From: Sphingomonas sp. JUb134
Lineage (GTDB): Bacteria > Pseudomonadota > Alphaproteobacteria > Sphingomonadales > Sphingomonadaceae
Direction of reading: 5' to 3'
DNA: 64,000 bases
Assembly: GCF_004341505.2 (NCBI RefSeq)
Contig: NZ_SLYP02000001.1
Coordinates: 152,501 to 216,500, forward strand
Under the pieces are notes generated by a model. The model had not been told where the DNA came from. It saw nothing but the letters and a program-made list of their open reading frames with translations, and made no database searches. Below, in pieces: positions 18,882 through 29,379 of this stretch; within the stretch, counting starts at the first letter, position 1; every line of letters starts with the position of its first letter. The position numbers were made by a program, and so were the translations under genes.

Positions 18882-19354
18882 GCCGGACGCCGGGCCCCGT
18901 CACCCTGCGCGCCGGCTCGGTCGCCGATCTCGATGCGGTCTCGATCGTGATGCGCGAGGCGTTCGACGCCCGCTTCGGAGAGGCATGGACGCCTGCCCAG
19001 TGCCTGGGGATGTTGTCGCTGCCCGGCGTCTGGCTGACCCTGGCGGAGCAGGACGAGGGTATCGCCGGCTTCGCACTTTCCCGGGCGGTGATGGACGAGG
19101 GCGAACTCCTGCTGATCGCGACCCGCCCGGCAGCGCAAGGGCGCGGCGTGGGCGGCATGCTGCTGCGCTCCGTGATCGACGACGCGCGACGCCGGACGCT
19201 CTCGCGCTTGCATCTTGAGGTCCGCGCGGGCAATGCCGCCGTAGAGCTCTACAAGCGCGAAGGTTTCGCCAAAGTAGGCGAGCGGCCGCGATACTATCGG
19301 GGCCGGGCCGGAGAGGCTTTTGATGCGCACAGCTATGCGCGCACCATTCCCTGA
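18878..19354 (+). CDS. rimI: GNAT N-acetyltransferase, RimI-like
   Basis: A 158-aa GNAT-fold acetyltransferase. The acetyl-CoA motif A is LLIATRPAAQGRGVGGMLLRS, and the C-terminal LEVRAGNAAVELYKREGFAKVGERPRYY pattern is that of RimI. RimI acetylates the N-terminal alanine of ribosomal protein S18. The GTG start overlaps the tsaB stop, and adjacency to tsaB supports the RimI assignment over other GNAT roles. Confidence 0.88.
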   Translation: MSRTPGPVTLRAGSVADLDAVSIVMREAFDARFGEAWTPAQCLGMLSLPGVWLTLAEQDEGIAGFALSRAVMDEGELLLIATRPAAQGRGVGGMLLRSVIDDARRRTLSRLHLEVRAGNAAVELYKREGFAKVGERPRYYRGRAGEAFDAHSYARTIP

Positions 19355-19355
19355 A

Positions 19356-19478
19356 CTGTAACGAAACAATTTGTTGCAAAAATTTCATCCTCACCGCTGT
19401 TGCGATTCAGTCGCACGGGGTGAATAGGTCCGAACGGGGACGGCGGTGTTTTGCCGTTCTTGTTGAAAGGGTAGTAGA
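19356..19478 (+). promoter_or_regulatory. AT-rich promoter/regulatory region of the mucR-type gene
   Basis: In this GC-rich window the 36 bases from about 19357 to 19392 are strikingly AT-rich, including AAACAATTTGTTGCAAAAAT. A small inverted repeat, GCGATTCAGTCGC, follows at 19403-19415. A good ribosome binding site (AAAGGGTAGTAG) precedes the ATG at 19479. MucR/Ros proteins bind AT-rich sites and often repress their own genes, so autoregulation here is plausible but inferred. Confidence 0.5.
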
Positions 19479-19889
19479 ATGGAAGTCCAGCAGCCGCCGG
19501 CCGACGCGCTGATCGCGTACACGGCCGATATCGTGGCAGCCCATGTCAGCAACAACAGCGTGTCGCTCGCCGACCTGCCGTCGCTGATCCAGAATGTTCA
19601 CGGCGCGCTCACCACCCTGGGTGGCGCGAACACCGCACCCGAGGCGAAGCAGGAGCCGGCGGTGCCGATCCGCGCATCGGTGAAGCCGGACTTCATCGTC
19701 TGCCTTGAAGACGGTAAGAAGCTCAAGATGCTCAAGCGTCACCTGATGACGCACTATCAGATGACGCCCGACCAGTATCGCGCCAAGTGGGGTCTTCCGG
19801 CCGACTATCCGATGGTCGCCCCCAACTATGCCGAGCAGCGCCGCAGCCTCGCCAAGGCGATCGGCCTCGGCACCAACCGCAAGCGCTGA
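19479..19889 (+). CDS. MucR/Ros family transcriptional regulator
   Basis: A 136-aa regulator. The C-terminal DNA-binding zinc finger shows IVCLEDGKKLKMLKRHLMTH, so the ligands are Cys, Asp, His, His rather than the Cys2His2 of Ros, as in other MucR-type proteins. YRAKWGLPADYPMVAPNYAEQR follows, a near-invariant part of the family. The N-terminal half probably mediates oligomerisation. MucR homologues control exopolysaccharide, motility and cell-cycle genes in other alphaproteobacteria; targets here are unknown. It is preceded by a long AT-rich leader and appears monocistronic. Confidence 0.93.
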   Translation: MEVQQPPADALIAYTADIVAAHVSNNSVSLADLPSLIQNVHGALTTLGGANTAPEAKQEPAVPIRASVKPDFIVCLEDGKKLKMLKRHLMTHYQMTPDQYRAKWGLPADYPMVAPNYAEQRRSLAKAIGLGTNRKR

Positions 19890-20009
19890 TCTCCCCTCCA
19901 CCGGTTTTGTGCCGTCCGTTCGCCGTGAGGGCGAAGGGGCGGCCAAGCCCGCTTCCCGAAGCGGCCACCATCCGCTAAATGTCGGGCTGCACTGAAAAAC
20001 GGAGAAGGA

Positions 20010-20432
20010 ATGCCGCGCAGGATCGACCTCGAGGCGCTGTGTCAGGAAAAGGGGCTGCGCATCACCGAGCAGCGCCGCGTGATCGCGCGCGTGCTGTCGG
20101 AAGCGGAAGACCATCCGGACGTCGAGAAGGTCTATGAGCGGGCCTCTGCCATCGACCCCGGCATCTCGATCGCCACCGTCTATCGCACGGTACGGCTGTT
20201 CGAAGAGGCGGGGATTCTCGACCGCCACGACTTCGGCGACGGACGCGCTCGCTATGAGCCCTCCCCCGAATCCCACCATGATCACCTGATCGACGTCGAG
20301 ACCGGCAAAGTCATCGAATTCGTCGATCCGGAACTCGAGCTCCTCCAGAAGCAGATCGCCGAACGGCTGGGCTTCCGCCTCGTCGATCACCGCATGGAGC
20401 TCTATGGCGTCAGCCTCGACCGCAAGGGCTGA
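20010..20432 (+). CDS. fur: Fur family transcriptional regulator (Fur/Mur type)
   Basis: A 140-aa metal-dependent repressor. The winged-helix part contains GLRITEQRRVIARVL and ISIATVYRTVRLFEEAGI. The regulatory motif HHDHLIDVETGKVIEF is followed by ELELLQKQIAERLGF. The usual CxxC structural zinc pair is replaced (LID-VETG), as in many alphaproteobacterial Fur/Mur proteins, which respond to iron or manganese. Ribosome binding site GGAGAAGG precedes the ATG. The end overlaps the next gene by up to 29 bases. Confidence 0.9.
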   Translation: MPRRIDLEALCQEKGLRITEQRRVIARVLSEAEDHPDVEKVYERASAIDPGISIATVYRTVRLFEEAGILDRHDFGDGRARYEPSPESHHDHLIDVETGKVIEFVDPELELLQKQIAERLGFRLVDHRMELYGVSLDRKG

Positions 20433-21186
20433 TCCGGTGCCCGGCCTGGCCGGGCACGTCCGCTTCGCCGGGCGCCTGGCGGCAATCCTCGGCTGCCTGC
20501 TCGGCGCGCTGGCGCTGCATGGACTGTGGCGGCTGTTCCGCCGCCCCTCCCCTTGGCCGCCCCGTTTCCTCGGCGCCGTCGCCTGGCTTGCGGGGGCGCG
20601 CGTACGCGTCCTCGGGCGTCCGCTGAAACAGAACGTCCTGCTGCTCGCGAACCACCAGAGCTGGCTCGACATCCTCGCCATCGCCGGCGCGTCCGGCAGC
20701 ACCTTTGTCGCCAAGGGCGAGCTCCAGTCGGCGCCACTCGTCGGCTGGCTGTGCCGCCTCAACGATACGCTGTTCGTGGAGCGGGGCGACCGCCTGGGAG
20801 TCGCCGCACAGGTGGCCTCCCTCCGCCGTGCCCTCGGCGGTCGCCCCGTCACCATCTTCCCCGAGGGCACCACCGGGGACGGCACGGCGATGCTGCCCTT
20901 CAAGGCGTCGCTGCTGGCGGTCGTCGACCCTGCCCCGCCCGGGCTTCGCGTCCAGCCGGTCGTCCTCGACTATGGAATCGCGACCCCCGAAGTGGGCTGG
21001 ATCGGCGGCGAATCCGGCATCCACAACGCCGTGCGGCTGGTCTCGCGCGCCGGCACCATTCCGCTCACGATCCGCTTCCTCGAACCCTTCGATCCCGCGG
21101 GGCTCGGCCGCAAGGGGGTCGCGGCCGAGGCGCGGCGGCGGATGGAGGCGGGGCAAGCTGGCAGCGAAGGCCAAAGCGGCGTATAG
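20404..21186 (+). CDS. 1-acyl-sn-glycerol-3-phosphate acyltransferase (PlsC family)
   Basis: A 260-aa membrane-associated acyltransferase that transfers an acyl chain to lysophosphatidic acid or a related acceptor. Motif I is NHQSWLD (HX4D), motif III is [16 protein letters not shown], and one N-terminal transmembrane segment is present ([17 protein letters not shown]). The ATG at 20404 lies inside the end of fur with a GGAG upstream. A GTG at 20437, four bases after the fur stop, is an alternative. Co-transcription with fur and miaB is likely. Confidence 0.88.
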   Translation: MASASTARADPVPGLAGHVRFAGRLAAILGCLLGALALHGLWRLFRRPSPWPPRFLGAVAWLAGARVRVLGRPLKQNVLLLANHQSWLDILAIAGASGSTFVAKGELQSAPLVGWLCRLNDTLFVERGDRLGVAAQVASLRRALGGRPVTIFPEGTTGDGTAMLPFKASLLAVVDPAPPGLRVQPVVLDYGIATPEVGWIGGESGIHNAVRLVSRAGTIPLTIRFLEPFDPAGLGRKGVAAEARRRMEAGQAGSEGQSGV

Positions 21187-21196
21187 GCCCGCCCCC

Positions 21197-22522
21197 ATGA
21201 GCACGCCTCCAAAAAGCTTTCACGTCAAATCCTTCGGCTGCCAGATGAACGTCTATGACGGCGAGCGCATGGCCGAGTTGATGGCCGCGCAGGGCATGAC
21301 CGCGACGACGGACGCGGCGGCCGCCGACCTGGTCGTGCTCAACACCTGCCACATTCGCGAGCGGGCGACCGAGAAGGTCTATTCGGACATCGGCCGGCTG
21401 CGCCGTGAGGACGGATCCCGCCCGATGATCGCGGTCGCGGGCTGCGTCGCGCAGGCCGAGGGCGCCGAAATCGCGCGCCGGGCGAAGGTCGACGTGGTGG
21501 TAGGCCCGCAGGCCTATCACAACCTGCCGTCGCTGGTTGCCGAGGCAGCCGGCGGCCGACTGGCGATCGACACGGACATGCCGCCTGAATCCAAGTTCGG
21601 CGCGCTCGCTCCCCGTCGGCGCTCGGGACCGACGGCCTTCCTGACCGTGCAGGAGGGTTGCGACAAGTTCTGCACCTACTGCGTCGTGCCCTACACCCGC
21701 GGTGCCGAAGTCAGCCGCCCCTGGGGCGCCCTGCTGGACGAGGCACGCGCGCTGGTGGATGCAGGCGCGCGGGAGATCACGCTGCTCGGGCAGAACGTGA
21801 ATGCCTGGAGCGGCGAGGACGACACCGGCCGGATGCAGGGCCTGGACGGCCTCATCCGCGCGCTCGACCGGCTGCCCGGCCTCGCACGGATCCGCTACAC
21901 GACCAGCCACCCCAACGACATGACCCAGGGGCTGATCGACGCGCACGGCGATGTCGAGAAGCTGATGCCCTATCTCCACCTGCCGGTGCAGTCGGGCAGC
22001 GACCGCGTGCTAAAGGCGATGAACCGCAGCCACACGCGCGACAGCTATCTGCGGCTGCTCGATCGGGTGCGTGCGGTGCGCCCCGACATCGCGCTGTCGG
22101 GTGATTTCATCGTGGGCTTCCCGGGTGAAACCGACGCAGAATTCGCCGACACGCTGAGGCTGGTCGATGCGGTCGGCTATGCGCAGGCGTTCAGCTTCAA
22201 ATACAGCCCGCGGCCCGGCACCCCCGCGGCAGACTATGCGGGCCCGGTACCCGCCGAGGTCATGGACGACCGGCTGCAGCAGTTGCAGGCGGCGCTGCTG
22301 CGCGACCAGCAAGCGTTCAACGCGGCGGCAGTCGGGCGTGCCACCCAGGTGCTGATCGAGCGCCGGGGCAAGCTGCCGGGCCAGATGCTCGGCAAGTCGC
22401 CCTGGCTCCAGTCGGTCCATCTCCTCACGGAGGCACGGATCGGGGACCTGGTGGAGGTCGATCTGGTGGCCGCCGGCCCGGTGTCGCTGTCGGGGGCGGA
22501 GCGGGTCGCGCAAGCCGCCTGA
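21197..22522 (+). CDS. miaB: tRNA-2-methylthio-N6-dimethylallyladenosine synthase MiaB
   Basis: Radical SAM methylthiotransferase of 441 aa that adds the methylthio group to i6A37 of tRNAs. The N-terminal UPF0004 domain binds one 4Fe-4S cluster ([26 protein letters not shown]). The radical SAM CxxxCxxC motif is in [18 protein letters not shown]-terminal TRAM domain begins near residue 375. It starts the widely conserved miaB-phoH-ybeY-corC cluster. Confidence 0.97.
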   Translation: MSTPPKSFHVKSFGCQMNVYDGERMAELMAAQGMTATTDAAAADLVVLNTCHIRERATEKVYSDIGRLRREDGSRPMIAVAGCVAQAEGAEIARRAKVDVVVGPQAYHNLPSLVAEAAGGRLAIDTDMPPESKFGALAPRRRSGPTAFLTVQEGCDKFCTYCVVPYTRGAEVSRPWGALLDEARALVDAGAREITLLGQNVNAWSGEDDTGRMQGLDGLIRALDRLPGLARIRYTTSHPNDMTQGLIDAHGDVEKLMPYLHLPVQSGSDRVLKAMNRSHTRDSYLRLLDRVRAVRPDIALSGDFIVGFPGETDAEFADTLRLVDAVGYAQAFSFKYSPRPGTPAADYAGPVPAEVMDDRLQQLQAALLRDQQAFNAAAVGRATQVLIERRGKLPGQMLGKSPWLQSVHLLTEARIGDLVEVDLVAAGPVSLSGAERVAQAA

Positions 22523-22772
22523 GCGGTCTGCGCGTCTGCCCCCTAGGCTTTCGCACGGCAAAGCTTGGCGCCGGGGATCATGCTTCCCATATTCCCCCTG
22601 TCCGTGGATGCCCACCTCTGCCACATTCCCCCGGCATGCAGCCCGGCATTCTTCGCCCGCTCCGCTTCGGCGCAACCAACCACTGGCCGCGCACGTTCGT
22701 GGCGGCTGACGCTCGCATGTCTGTTCCGGGGGTAATGTCCGCCCCCTGCCGCATCCGCCACGAAAGGATCGC

Positions 22773-23774
22773 ATGAGTCGCAAGCCCGTTCCCGCCCGCT
22801 CCGGCGATCGCAGCCGGGTCGAGGTCAGCTTCGACAAGCCCCAGTTGTTGCCCCGCCTGTTCGGCGAGTTCGACAGCAACCTGCTCGCGCTCGAAGAGCG
22901 GCTGGGCGTCTATATCACCGCGCGCGGCGATCGCGTGGGGATCGAGGGATCGGCCGATTCGGTCGCCCGCGCGCGAGAGGTGCTTCAGGAGCTGCACCAC
23001 CGCATCCTGCGCGGCGAGGACGTGGACACCGGCCTGATCGACGCGGTGATCGCGATGGCCGACCAGCCCACGCTCGACGGGATCGTGCGTGCAGACGGGG
23101 GTGGCGCAGCGTCGTCGATCATGATCCGGACGCGCAAGAAGACGATCGTGCCACGCACCGCGGCGCAGGCCTCCTACATGCGCCAGCTCGTCGGCCACGA
23201 CATCATCTTCGCGCTCGGGCCGGCGGGTACCGGCAAGACCTATCTCGCGGTCGCCCAGGCGGTTGCGCAGCTGATCACCGGTTCGGTCCAGCGCCTCATC
23301 CTGTCGCGTCCGGCGGTGGAGGCCGGCGAGAAGCTGGGCTTCCTGCCCGGCGACATGAAGGAGAAGGTCGATCCCTATCTGCGTCCGCTGTACGACGCGC
23401 TGCACGACTGCCTGCCCGCCGAGCAGGTCGAGCGGCGGATCGCGAGCGGCGAGATCGAGATCGCGCCCATCGCGTTCATGCGCGGCCGCACCCTCGCCGA
23501 TGCCTTCGTGATCCTGGACGAGGCGCAGAACACCACGCCCGCCCAGATGAAGATGTTCCTGACCCGCTTCGGCCAGAACAGCCGGATGGTGGTGTGCGGC
23601 GACCCGAACCAGACCGATCTGCCCGGGGGCGTTTCCGCCTCCGGCCTCGCCGACGCGACCGCACGGCTGGAGGCGGTGGAGGGGATCGCCTTTGCCCGCT
23701 TTGGCGCTGCCGACGTGGTCCGCCACCCGATCGTCGGACGCATCGTCGAGGCATACGAAGGGAAGGACGCTTGA
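22773..23774 (+). CDS. phoH: PhoH-like ATPase (YbeZ type)
   Basis: A 333-aa ATPase with an N-terminal KH-like segment and a C-terminal P-loop domain. Walker A is GPAGTGKT and Walker B is FVILDEAQNTTPAQMK, with GDPNQTDLPGG as the family motif. YbeZ/PhoH works with YbeY in rRNA maturation, consistent with ybeY 54 bases downstream. An AAAGGATCGC ribosome binding site supports the ATG. The 250-base gap from miaB holds no recognisable element. Confidence 0.93.
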   Translation: MSRKPVPARSGDRSRVEVSFDKPQLLPRLFGEFDSNLLALEERLGVYITARGDRVGIEGSADSVARAREVLQELHHRILRGEDVDTGLIDAVIAMADQPTLDGIVRADGGGAASSIMIRTRKKTIVPRTAAQASYMRQLVGHDIIFALGPAGTGKTYLAVAQAVAQLITGSVQRLILSRPAVEAGEKLGFLPGDMKEKVDPYLRPLYDALHDCLPAEQVERRIASGEIEIAPIAFMRGRTLADAFVILDEAQNTTPAQMKMFLTRFGQNSRMVVCGDPNQTDLPGGVSASGLADATARLEAVEGIAFARFGAADVVRHPIVGRIVEAYEGKDA

Positions 23775-23828
23775 CCGGCGGCACCGCCCGGCTACCCGTC
23801 GCTGCTGCCGACAACCGGAAGACGATGC

Positions 23829-24341
23829 ATGCTTGATATCGCGGTTCTACCAGAGGGCGACTGGCCCGCCGATGTGGACTGGGAGGCGTTGGCCACCCGC
23901 GCCGCGGAAGCGGCGTTCGCGCGCACGCCTTACGCGGGCTGGTCCACCGATCCGGCGGTGATCGAGGTGGCGATCCGCCTCACCTCGGACGAGGAGGTGC
24001 ACGGCCTCAACCGCCAGTATCGCGGCAAGGACAAGCCGACCAACGTGCTGTCCTTCCCGATGATCCAGCCGGACCTGCTCGACACCGTCACGCAGAACTC
24101 CGACGACGGCGAAGTGCTGCTGGGCGACATCGTGCTCGCGCATGGCGTGTGCGTGGCGGAGGCGGAGGAGCGCGGGATTTCGGTCGCGGATCACGCAACC
24201 CACTTGATTGTCCATGGTTGCCTGCACCTGCTAGGCTACGACCATCAGGACGACGCCGAGGCGGAGGCGATGGAGGATATCGAGCGCCTCACGCTGCGCC
24301 AGCTCGGCCTGCATGATCCCTATCACGTTCGCGAGGATTGA
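23829..24341 (+). CDS. ybeY: Endoribonuclease YbeY (rRNA maturation factor)
   Basis: Single-strand-specific zinc endoribonuclease of 170 aa that matures 16S rRNA ends. The catalytic zinc motif HGCLHLLGYDH is intact, and TNVLSFPM and LGDIVLAHGV are the other conserved blocks. The next possible corC start lies inside its 3' end, so ybeY and corC are tightly linked. Confidence 0.96.
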   Translation: MLDIAVLPEGDWPADVDWEALATRAAEAAFARTPYAGWSTDPAVIEVAIRLTSDEEVHGLNRQYRGKDKPTNVLSFPMIQPDLLDTVTQNSDDGEVLLGDIVLAHGVCVAEAEERGISVADHATHLIVHGCLHLLGYDHQDDAEAEAMEDIERLTLRQLGLHDPYHVRED

Positions 24342-24351
24342 CGAGACTTCC

Positions 24352-25275
<924 letters not shown>

Positions 25276-25280
25276 CTCCG

Positions 25281-25332
25281 CCGCCTGCTGGCTGGCAGGC
25301 GGACCCGGCACCCTGGCCTCGCCGGGGTGCCG
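25281..25332 (+). terminator. Tandem hairpins after corC
   Basis: Two adjacent perfect stems follow the corC stop: CCGCCTGC with GCAGGCGG (25281-25302) and CGGCACCC with GGGTGCCG (about 25306-25332). No long T-tract follows. They most likely end the miaB-phoH-ybeY-corC message before the catalase gene. Confidence 0.6.
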
Positions 25333-25476
25333 ACCCGATTACACCCGCGCAAAACTCCGTCTGCCGCGGCTATTCCCACTAGCATCGATGTTTTCGATCA
25401 CGCTGGGCACTTCTATGCGTTTGAGTCATTCCCTCGGCTGCGGCACCAACGTGCCCGGACGATCAGGAGACATGCC

Positions 25477-27009
25477 ATGGCAGATGCCGAAAAGAAGCGA
25501 CCGACGCTCACCACCTCCGCGGGTGCCCCGGTCGGCGACAACCAGCATTCTCTCACCGTGGGCCGGTTCGGCCCGTTGCTGCTGCAGGATTATCAGCTGA
25601 TCGAAAAGCTGACCCACCAGAACCGCGAGCGCATCCCCGAGCGGGTGGTGCACGCCAAGGGCTGGGGCGCGTTCGGCACCTTCACCGTCACCCACGACAT
25701 CAGCAAGTACACCAACGCCAAGATCTTTTCCGAAGTCGGCAAGCAGACCGAGATGCTGCTGCGCTTCTCGACCGTTGCCGGCGAGCAGGGTGCAGCCGAT
25801 GCCGAACGCGACGTGCGCGGCTTCAGCTTCAAATTCTACACCGAGGAGGGCAACTGGGACCTCGTCGGCAACAACACGCCGGTGTTCTTCGTGCGCGATC
25901 CGCGCAAATTCCCGGACTTCATCCGCACGCAGAAGCGCCACCCGCGCACCAACATGCGTTCGCCGACCGCGATGTGGGACTTCTGGAGCCTCGAGCCCCA
26001 GTCGATGCATCAGCTACTGATCCTGATGTCGGACCGCGGCCTGCCGCAGGGCCCGCAGTACATGAACGGCTATGGCAGCCACACCTATTCCTTCTGGAAC
26101 GACGCGGGTGAGCGCTATTGGGTGAAGTTCCACTTCAAGACCCAGCAGGGCCACAAGTTCTACACCAATGCCGAGGCGGCCGAGGTGATCGCCAAGAGCC
26201 GCGAGAGCTTTCAGGAGGAGATCTACGGCACGATCCACCGCGGCGAGTTCCCGAAGTGGAAGATGTTCGTCCAGATCATGCCCGAGGAAGACGTGGGCAA
26301 GCACTGGTACAACCCGTTCGATCTGACCAAGGTCTGGCCGCACGGCGACTATCCGCTGGTCGAGGTCGGCGAGGTCGAGCTGAACCGGAACCCGGACAAC
26401 TACTTCGCGCAGATCGAGCAGGCGGCGTTCAGCCCGTCCAACGTCGTGCGCGGGATCAGCTTCTCGCCGGACAAGATGCTGCAGGCGCGCATCTTCTCCT
26501 ATGCCGACGCCCATCGTCATCGCCTGGGTACGCATTACGAGGCGCTGCCGGTCAACCGGCCGCACTGCCCGGTCCACACCTATCACAAGGACGGGCTGCT
26601 GCGGTTCATGGAGGACGTGAACCAGGACTATCCGGACGCCTATTACGAACCCAACTCGTTCGGCGGCCCGGTCGAGGACCCGCGCTACAAGGAGCCGCCG
26701 CTGAAGGTGGAGGGCACCGCCTGGCATTGGGACCACAGCGAGGGCAATGACGACTTCCGCCAGCCGCGTGACCTGTGGAACCTGTTCGACGAGGACCAAA
26801 AGGTGCGGACCGCCAGCAACATCGCCGAGGCGATGCACGGCATCCCGCAGTTCATCATCGATCGCCAGATGGGCCATTTCGAGGCCGTCGATGCGAACCT
26901 CGCCGAGCGGGTGCGCGAGCGCCTCGCCACGATGAGCAAGTCGGAGGAGGACCGCGAAACCCAGAAGGACATGGATCGCATGGCCCTGTCCGACGCGGGA
27001 CCGCGCTAA
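25477..27009 (+). CDS. katA: Monofunctional haem catalase
   Basis: Cytoplasmic haem catalase of 510 aa that dismutates hydrogen peroxide. The catalytic His59 is in [14 protein letters not shown], the paired Asn132/133 in [14 protein letters not shown], and the haem-ligand Tyr342 in [14 protein letters not shown]. The size matches small-subunit (clade 3) catalases. An AGGAGAC ribosome binding site precedes the ATG. It is the first gene of a block that separates corC from lnt, and is followed by three strong hairpins. Confidence 0.96.
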   Translation: MADAEKKRPTLTTSAGAPVGDNQHSLTVGRFGPLLLQDYQLIEKLTHQNRERIPERVVHAKGWGAFGTFTVTHDISKYTNAKIFSEVGKQTEMLLRFSTVAGEQGAADAERDVRGFSFKFYTEEGNWDLVGNNTPVFFVRDPRKFPDFIRTQKRHPRTNMRSPTAMWDFWSLEPQSMHQLLILMSDRGLPQGPQYMNGYGSHTYSFWNDAGERYWVKFHFKTQQGHKFYTNAEAAEVIAKSRESFQEEIYGTIHRGEFPKWKMFVQIMPEEDVGKHWYNPFDLTKVWPHGDYPLVEVGEVELNRNPDNYFAQIEQAAFSPSNVVRGISFSPDKMLQARIFSYADAHRHRLGTHYEALPVNRPHCPVHTYHKDGLLRFMEDVNQDYPDAYYEPNSFGGPVEDPRYKEPPLKVEGTAWHWDHSEGNDDFRQPRDLWNLFDEDQKVRTASNIAEAMHGIPQFIIDRQMGHFEAVDANLAERVRERLATMSKSEEDRETQKDMDRMALSDAGPR

Positions 27010-27022
27010 CTCATACCGGATC

Positions 27023-27140
27023 GCGGGGCGGCTCTCCCCCCATTCCTGCCGCCCCGCCTGCGCTGTCGCACCGATCCCGTGCGACAGCGTGAGGCGCCGC
27101 CGCCGACGGAACTCTCCCATCCGTCAGCGGCGGCGCTTTT
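27023..27140 (+). terminator. Three consecutive hairpins after catalase
   Basis: Three stems follow one another: GCGGGGCGGC with GCCGCCCCGC (27023-27057), CGCTGTCGCAC with GTGCGACAGCG (27061-27089), and GCGCCGCCGC plus CGACGG with CCGTC plus GCGGCGGCGC, ending in TTTT (27094-27140). The third is a standard intrinsic terminator; the first two are perfect 10-11 bp stems of unclear purpose. Confidence 0.75.
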
Positions 27141-27179
27141 CATGTTGCGTGCAGGTCCGCAGCCCCTAATCCTCCGGCC

Positions 27180-28514
27180 ATGCGCAAACACCTGCTCCGC
27201 CTTGCCGCCATTCTCCTTGTCCTGCTGCTCGCGCTGGGGTGGTGGCTGTTCAGCCCCGATCGCGCGGAGCTGCCCGAGGACGCGGTGACGGGTGCCCAGC
27301 CGCGCTTGAGCCGCGCACGCGAGCAGACCATCCCCACCGTCCGCATCGCCAAGCCGATCGGCTGGACCGGCGACACAATGCCGACCCCGGCGCAGGGGCT
27401 GCGCGTCCAGCCGTTCGCACGCGGGCTCGACCATCCGCGCTGGCTCTATCGCCTGGCGAACGGCGATGTGCTGGTGGCGGAGAGCAACTCGCCCCCGCGC
27501 GAGGGCGGCGGGCTCAAGGGCTGGGTGATGAAGCTGTTCATGGGCCGGGCGGGCGCAGGCGTGCCTTCCGCCAACCGGATCACGCTGCTGCGCGACGTGG
27601 ACGGCGACGGCGTTGCCGAACAGCGCTCGGCGCTGCTGACCGGGCTCAACTCCCCCTTCGGGATGGCGGTGATGGGCGACTGGCTCTACGTCGCCAATAC
27701 CGATGCGCTGGTGCGCTTCCCGTTCCGCGTGGGGCAGACGCGCATCACCGCGAAGGCGGAGAAGGTCGTGGACCTGCCGGGCGGCGGCAACCACTGGACG
27801 CGCAACGTCGTGGCGAACCCTGAAGGCAAGACGCTGTTCGTGACGGTCGGCTCGGCCTCCAACATCGCCGAGGACGGGCTGGAGATCGAGAAGAACCGCG
27901 CAGCGATCCTGGAGGTCGACCCGCTGGTGAAGAAGTTCCGCATCTATGCCAGCGGGCTGCGGAACCCGAACGGCATGGCGTTCGAGCCCAACAGCCGGGC
28001 GCTGTGGACCGTCGTCAACGAGCGCGACATGATCGGCTCGGACATGCCGCCCGACTATATGACGCGGGTGGAGTTCGGCGGCTTCTACGGCTGGCCCTGG
28101 CATTACTGGGGCGGCTATGTCGACGACCGCGTCCAGCCGCAGCGGCCCGACCTGCGCGAATACACGGCGCGGCCGGACTATGCGCTGGGCGCCCATACTG
28201 CCTCGCTCGGCCTCGCCTTCGCCGGCGATGCGAAGCTGGGGTCGCGCTTCGCAAGCGGCGCGTTCATCGGCCAGCACGGGTCCTGGAACCGCGTACCGCC
28301 ATCGGGCTACAAGGTCGTGTTCGTACCGTTCGCGGCCAACGGCTTCCCGGTGAAGGGCGCCAAGCCCGTCGATGTCCTGACCGGCTTCCTGGACCAGGAC
28401 GGCAAGGCGCGCGGCCGTCCCGTGGGGGTGATCACCGATCGCAGCGGCGGATTGCTCGTCGCCGATGACGTCGGGAACGTGATCTGGCGGGTGAGCGCGG
28501 CCGCGGGGCGCTGA
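27180..28514 (+). CDS. PQQ-dependent sugar dehydrogenase-like protein (sorbosone dehydrogenase family)
   Basis: A 444-aa protein with an N-terminal membrane anchor or signal (LAAILLVLLLALGWWLF) and a six-bladed propeller region. Family motifs are GLDHPRWLYRL, LNSPFGMAV, GSASNIAEDG, SGLRNPNGMAFEP, ERDMIGSDMPPDY and GQHGSWNRVPPSGYKVV. Relatives oxidise L-sorbosone or aldose sugars using PQQ in the periplasm. No PQQ biosynthesis genes are in the window. The exact substrate is not deducible. Confidence 0.87.
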   Translation: MRKHLLRLAAILLVLLLALGWWLFSPDRAELPEDAVTGAQPRLSRAREQTIPTVRIAKPIGWTGDTMPTPAQGLRVQPFARGLDHPRWLYRLANGDVLVAESNSPPREGGGLKGWVMKLFMGRAGAGVPSANRITLLRDVDGDGVAEQRSALLTGLNSPFGMAVMGDWLYVANTDALVRFPFRVGQTRITAKAEKVVDLPGGGNHWTRNVVANPEGKTLFVTVGSASNIAEDGLEIEKNRAAILEVDPLVKKFRIYASGLRNPNGMAFEPNSRALWTVVNERDMIGSDMPPDYMTRVEFGGFYGWPWHYWGGYVDDRVQPQRPDLREYTARPDYALGAHTASLGLAFAGDAKLGSRFASGAFIGQHGSWNRVPPSGYKVVFVPFAANGFPVKGAKPVDVLTGFLDQDGKARGRPVGVITDRSGGLLVADDVGNVIWRVSAAAGR

Positions 28515-28545
28515 ACCCCGCAGACCGTGTTGCCGTGCCGGCAGC

Positions 28546-29001
28546 CTAGCGGCCGGCGCGCTTCACCTCGGGCAGGGTCAACAGCTGCTCGCGCGTCAGC
28601 GCAGGGGCGCGCAGATGCCACTGGTCGCCCACCGCGACCGGCTCGATTCCCTTGAGAGGCAACAACACCTCGCGATCGTCCGGCTGGGATTCGATCTCCA
28701 CCACCAGGCCGTTGACGCTGCCCTGCGCGTCGGTGGTCACCCGGTCCACCTCGCCGAGCTTGGCATTGCCGGCACCGAGCAGGTCCGCATCCTCCAGCTG
28801 CTCCTTGGTCATGCCAAAGGCGGTCCCGGGGCCGCTCGCGGTCGGGATCGTCGGGGCACTGCCGGTCGGCGGCGCCTCGACCACGCCGTTGTCGGCGATC
28901 TGGGTCCCGACCGGGAGCGCGACCTGGTTCTCGGTCGAATCCCGGTCCGAACAGCCTGCCAGCGCCGATGCCGCAGCCAGCACGAAAAGCGGTGCCTTCA
29001 T
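28546..29001 (-). CDS. PRC-barrel domain lipoprotein
   Basis: A 151-aa protein with a lipoprotein signal ending at Cys (ASALAGC) followed by a low-complexity linker. A PRC-barrel-like domain sits in the C-terminal half (LLGAGNAKLGEVDRVTTDAQG, EVLLPLKGIEPV). PRC-barrels are small beta-barrel modules with varied binding roles; the partner here is unknown. A clear AGGAGAAG ribosome binding site precedes the ATG. The gene is convergent with the sugar dehydrogenase gene. Confidence 0.82.
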   Translation of the reverse strand: MKAPLFVLAAASALAGCSDRDSTENQVALPVGTQIADNGVVEAPPTGSAPTIPTASGPGTAFGMTKEQLEDADLLGAGNAKLGEVDRVTTDAQGSVNGLVVEIESQPDDREVLLPLKGIEPVAVGDQWHLRAPALTREQLLTLPEVKRAGR

Positions 29002-29065
29002 GAGCTTCTCCTAACCCTTGTTCAACCGAAACGAGCCCGTGGCGGTTCCGTGCGGCGCCCGATCG

Positions 29066-29368
29066 CTACTTGAGCAGGACGGGCCCGTCCTTCTGAAGCT
29101 TGGCGCGGATCTTGTCGGCGAACAGGCGCAGGAAAGGCGGCAGGTCGAGTTCGGCGCGGACCCGATCCTCGAACAGCTCGAGCCGGCTTGCCACGCGCTG
29201 CCCCATCGCCTGCACCGTGAAGGAAAGGGCGTCACCCTCCCAATGCTGTTCCGTCACCGTGCCGCCCGGGAACATGCCGGCGAGCTTGCCGATCCCCGCC
29301 TCGATGCGGGTACGCGCCCCCTCCCGGCCGAGCTTGTGGGGAATGTCGACGGTAACGGGTTCAGCCAC
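29066..29368 (-). CDS. Polyhydroxyalkanoic acid system family protein
   Basis: A 100-aa protein matching the small polyhydroxyalkanoate-system family: DIPHKLGREGARTRIEAGI near the start and a C-terminal ELDLPPFLRLFADKIRAKLQ. Members are associated with polyhydroxyalkanoate granule regions, although no PHA synthase is in this window and the biochemical role is unclear. It begins at a GTG with AAAGGA upstream, 11 bases after the VOC gene, so the two form an operon. Confidence 0.8.
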   Translation of the reverse strand: MAEPVTVDIPHKLGREGARTRIEAGIGKLAGMFPGGTVTEQHWEGDALSFTVQAMGQRVASRLELFEDRVRAELDLPPFLRLFADKIRAKLQKDGPVLLK

Positions 29369-29379
29369 GCGTAAATCCT

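Noticed and set aside
22523..22772. A small gene or RNA between miaB and phoH
   Set aside because: No supported frame with a ribosome binding site and no stable fold beyond short GC stems were seen; nothing recognisable lies here.
25333..25476. An OxyR operator upstream of catalase
   Set aside because: The spaced ATAG/CTAT pattern is not convincingly present.
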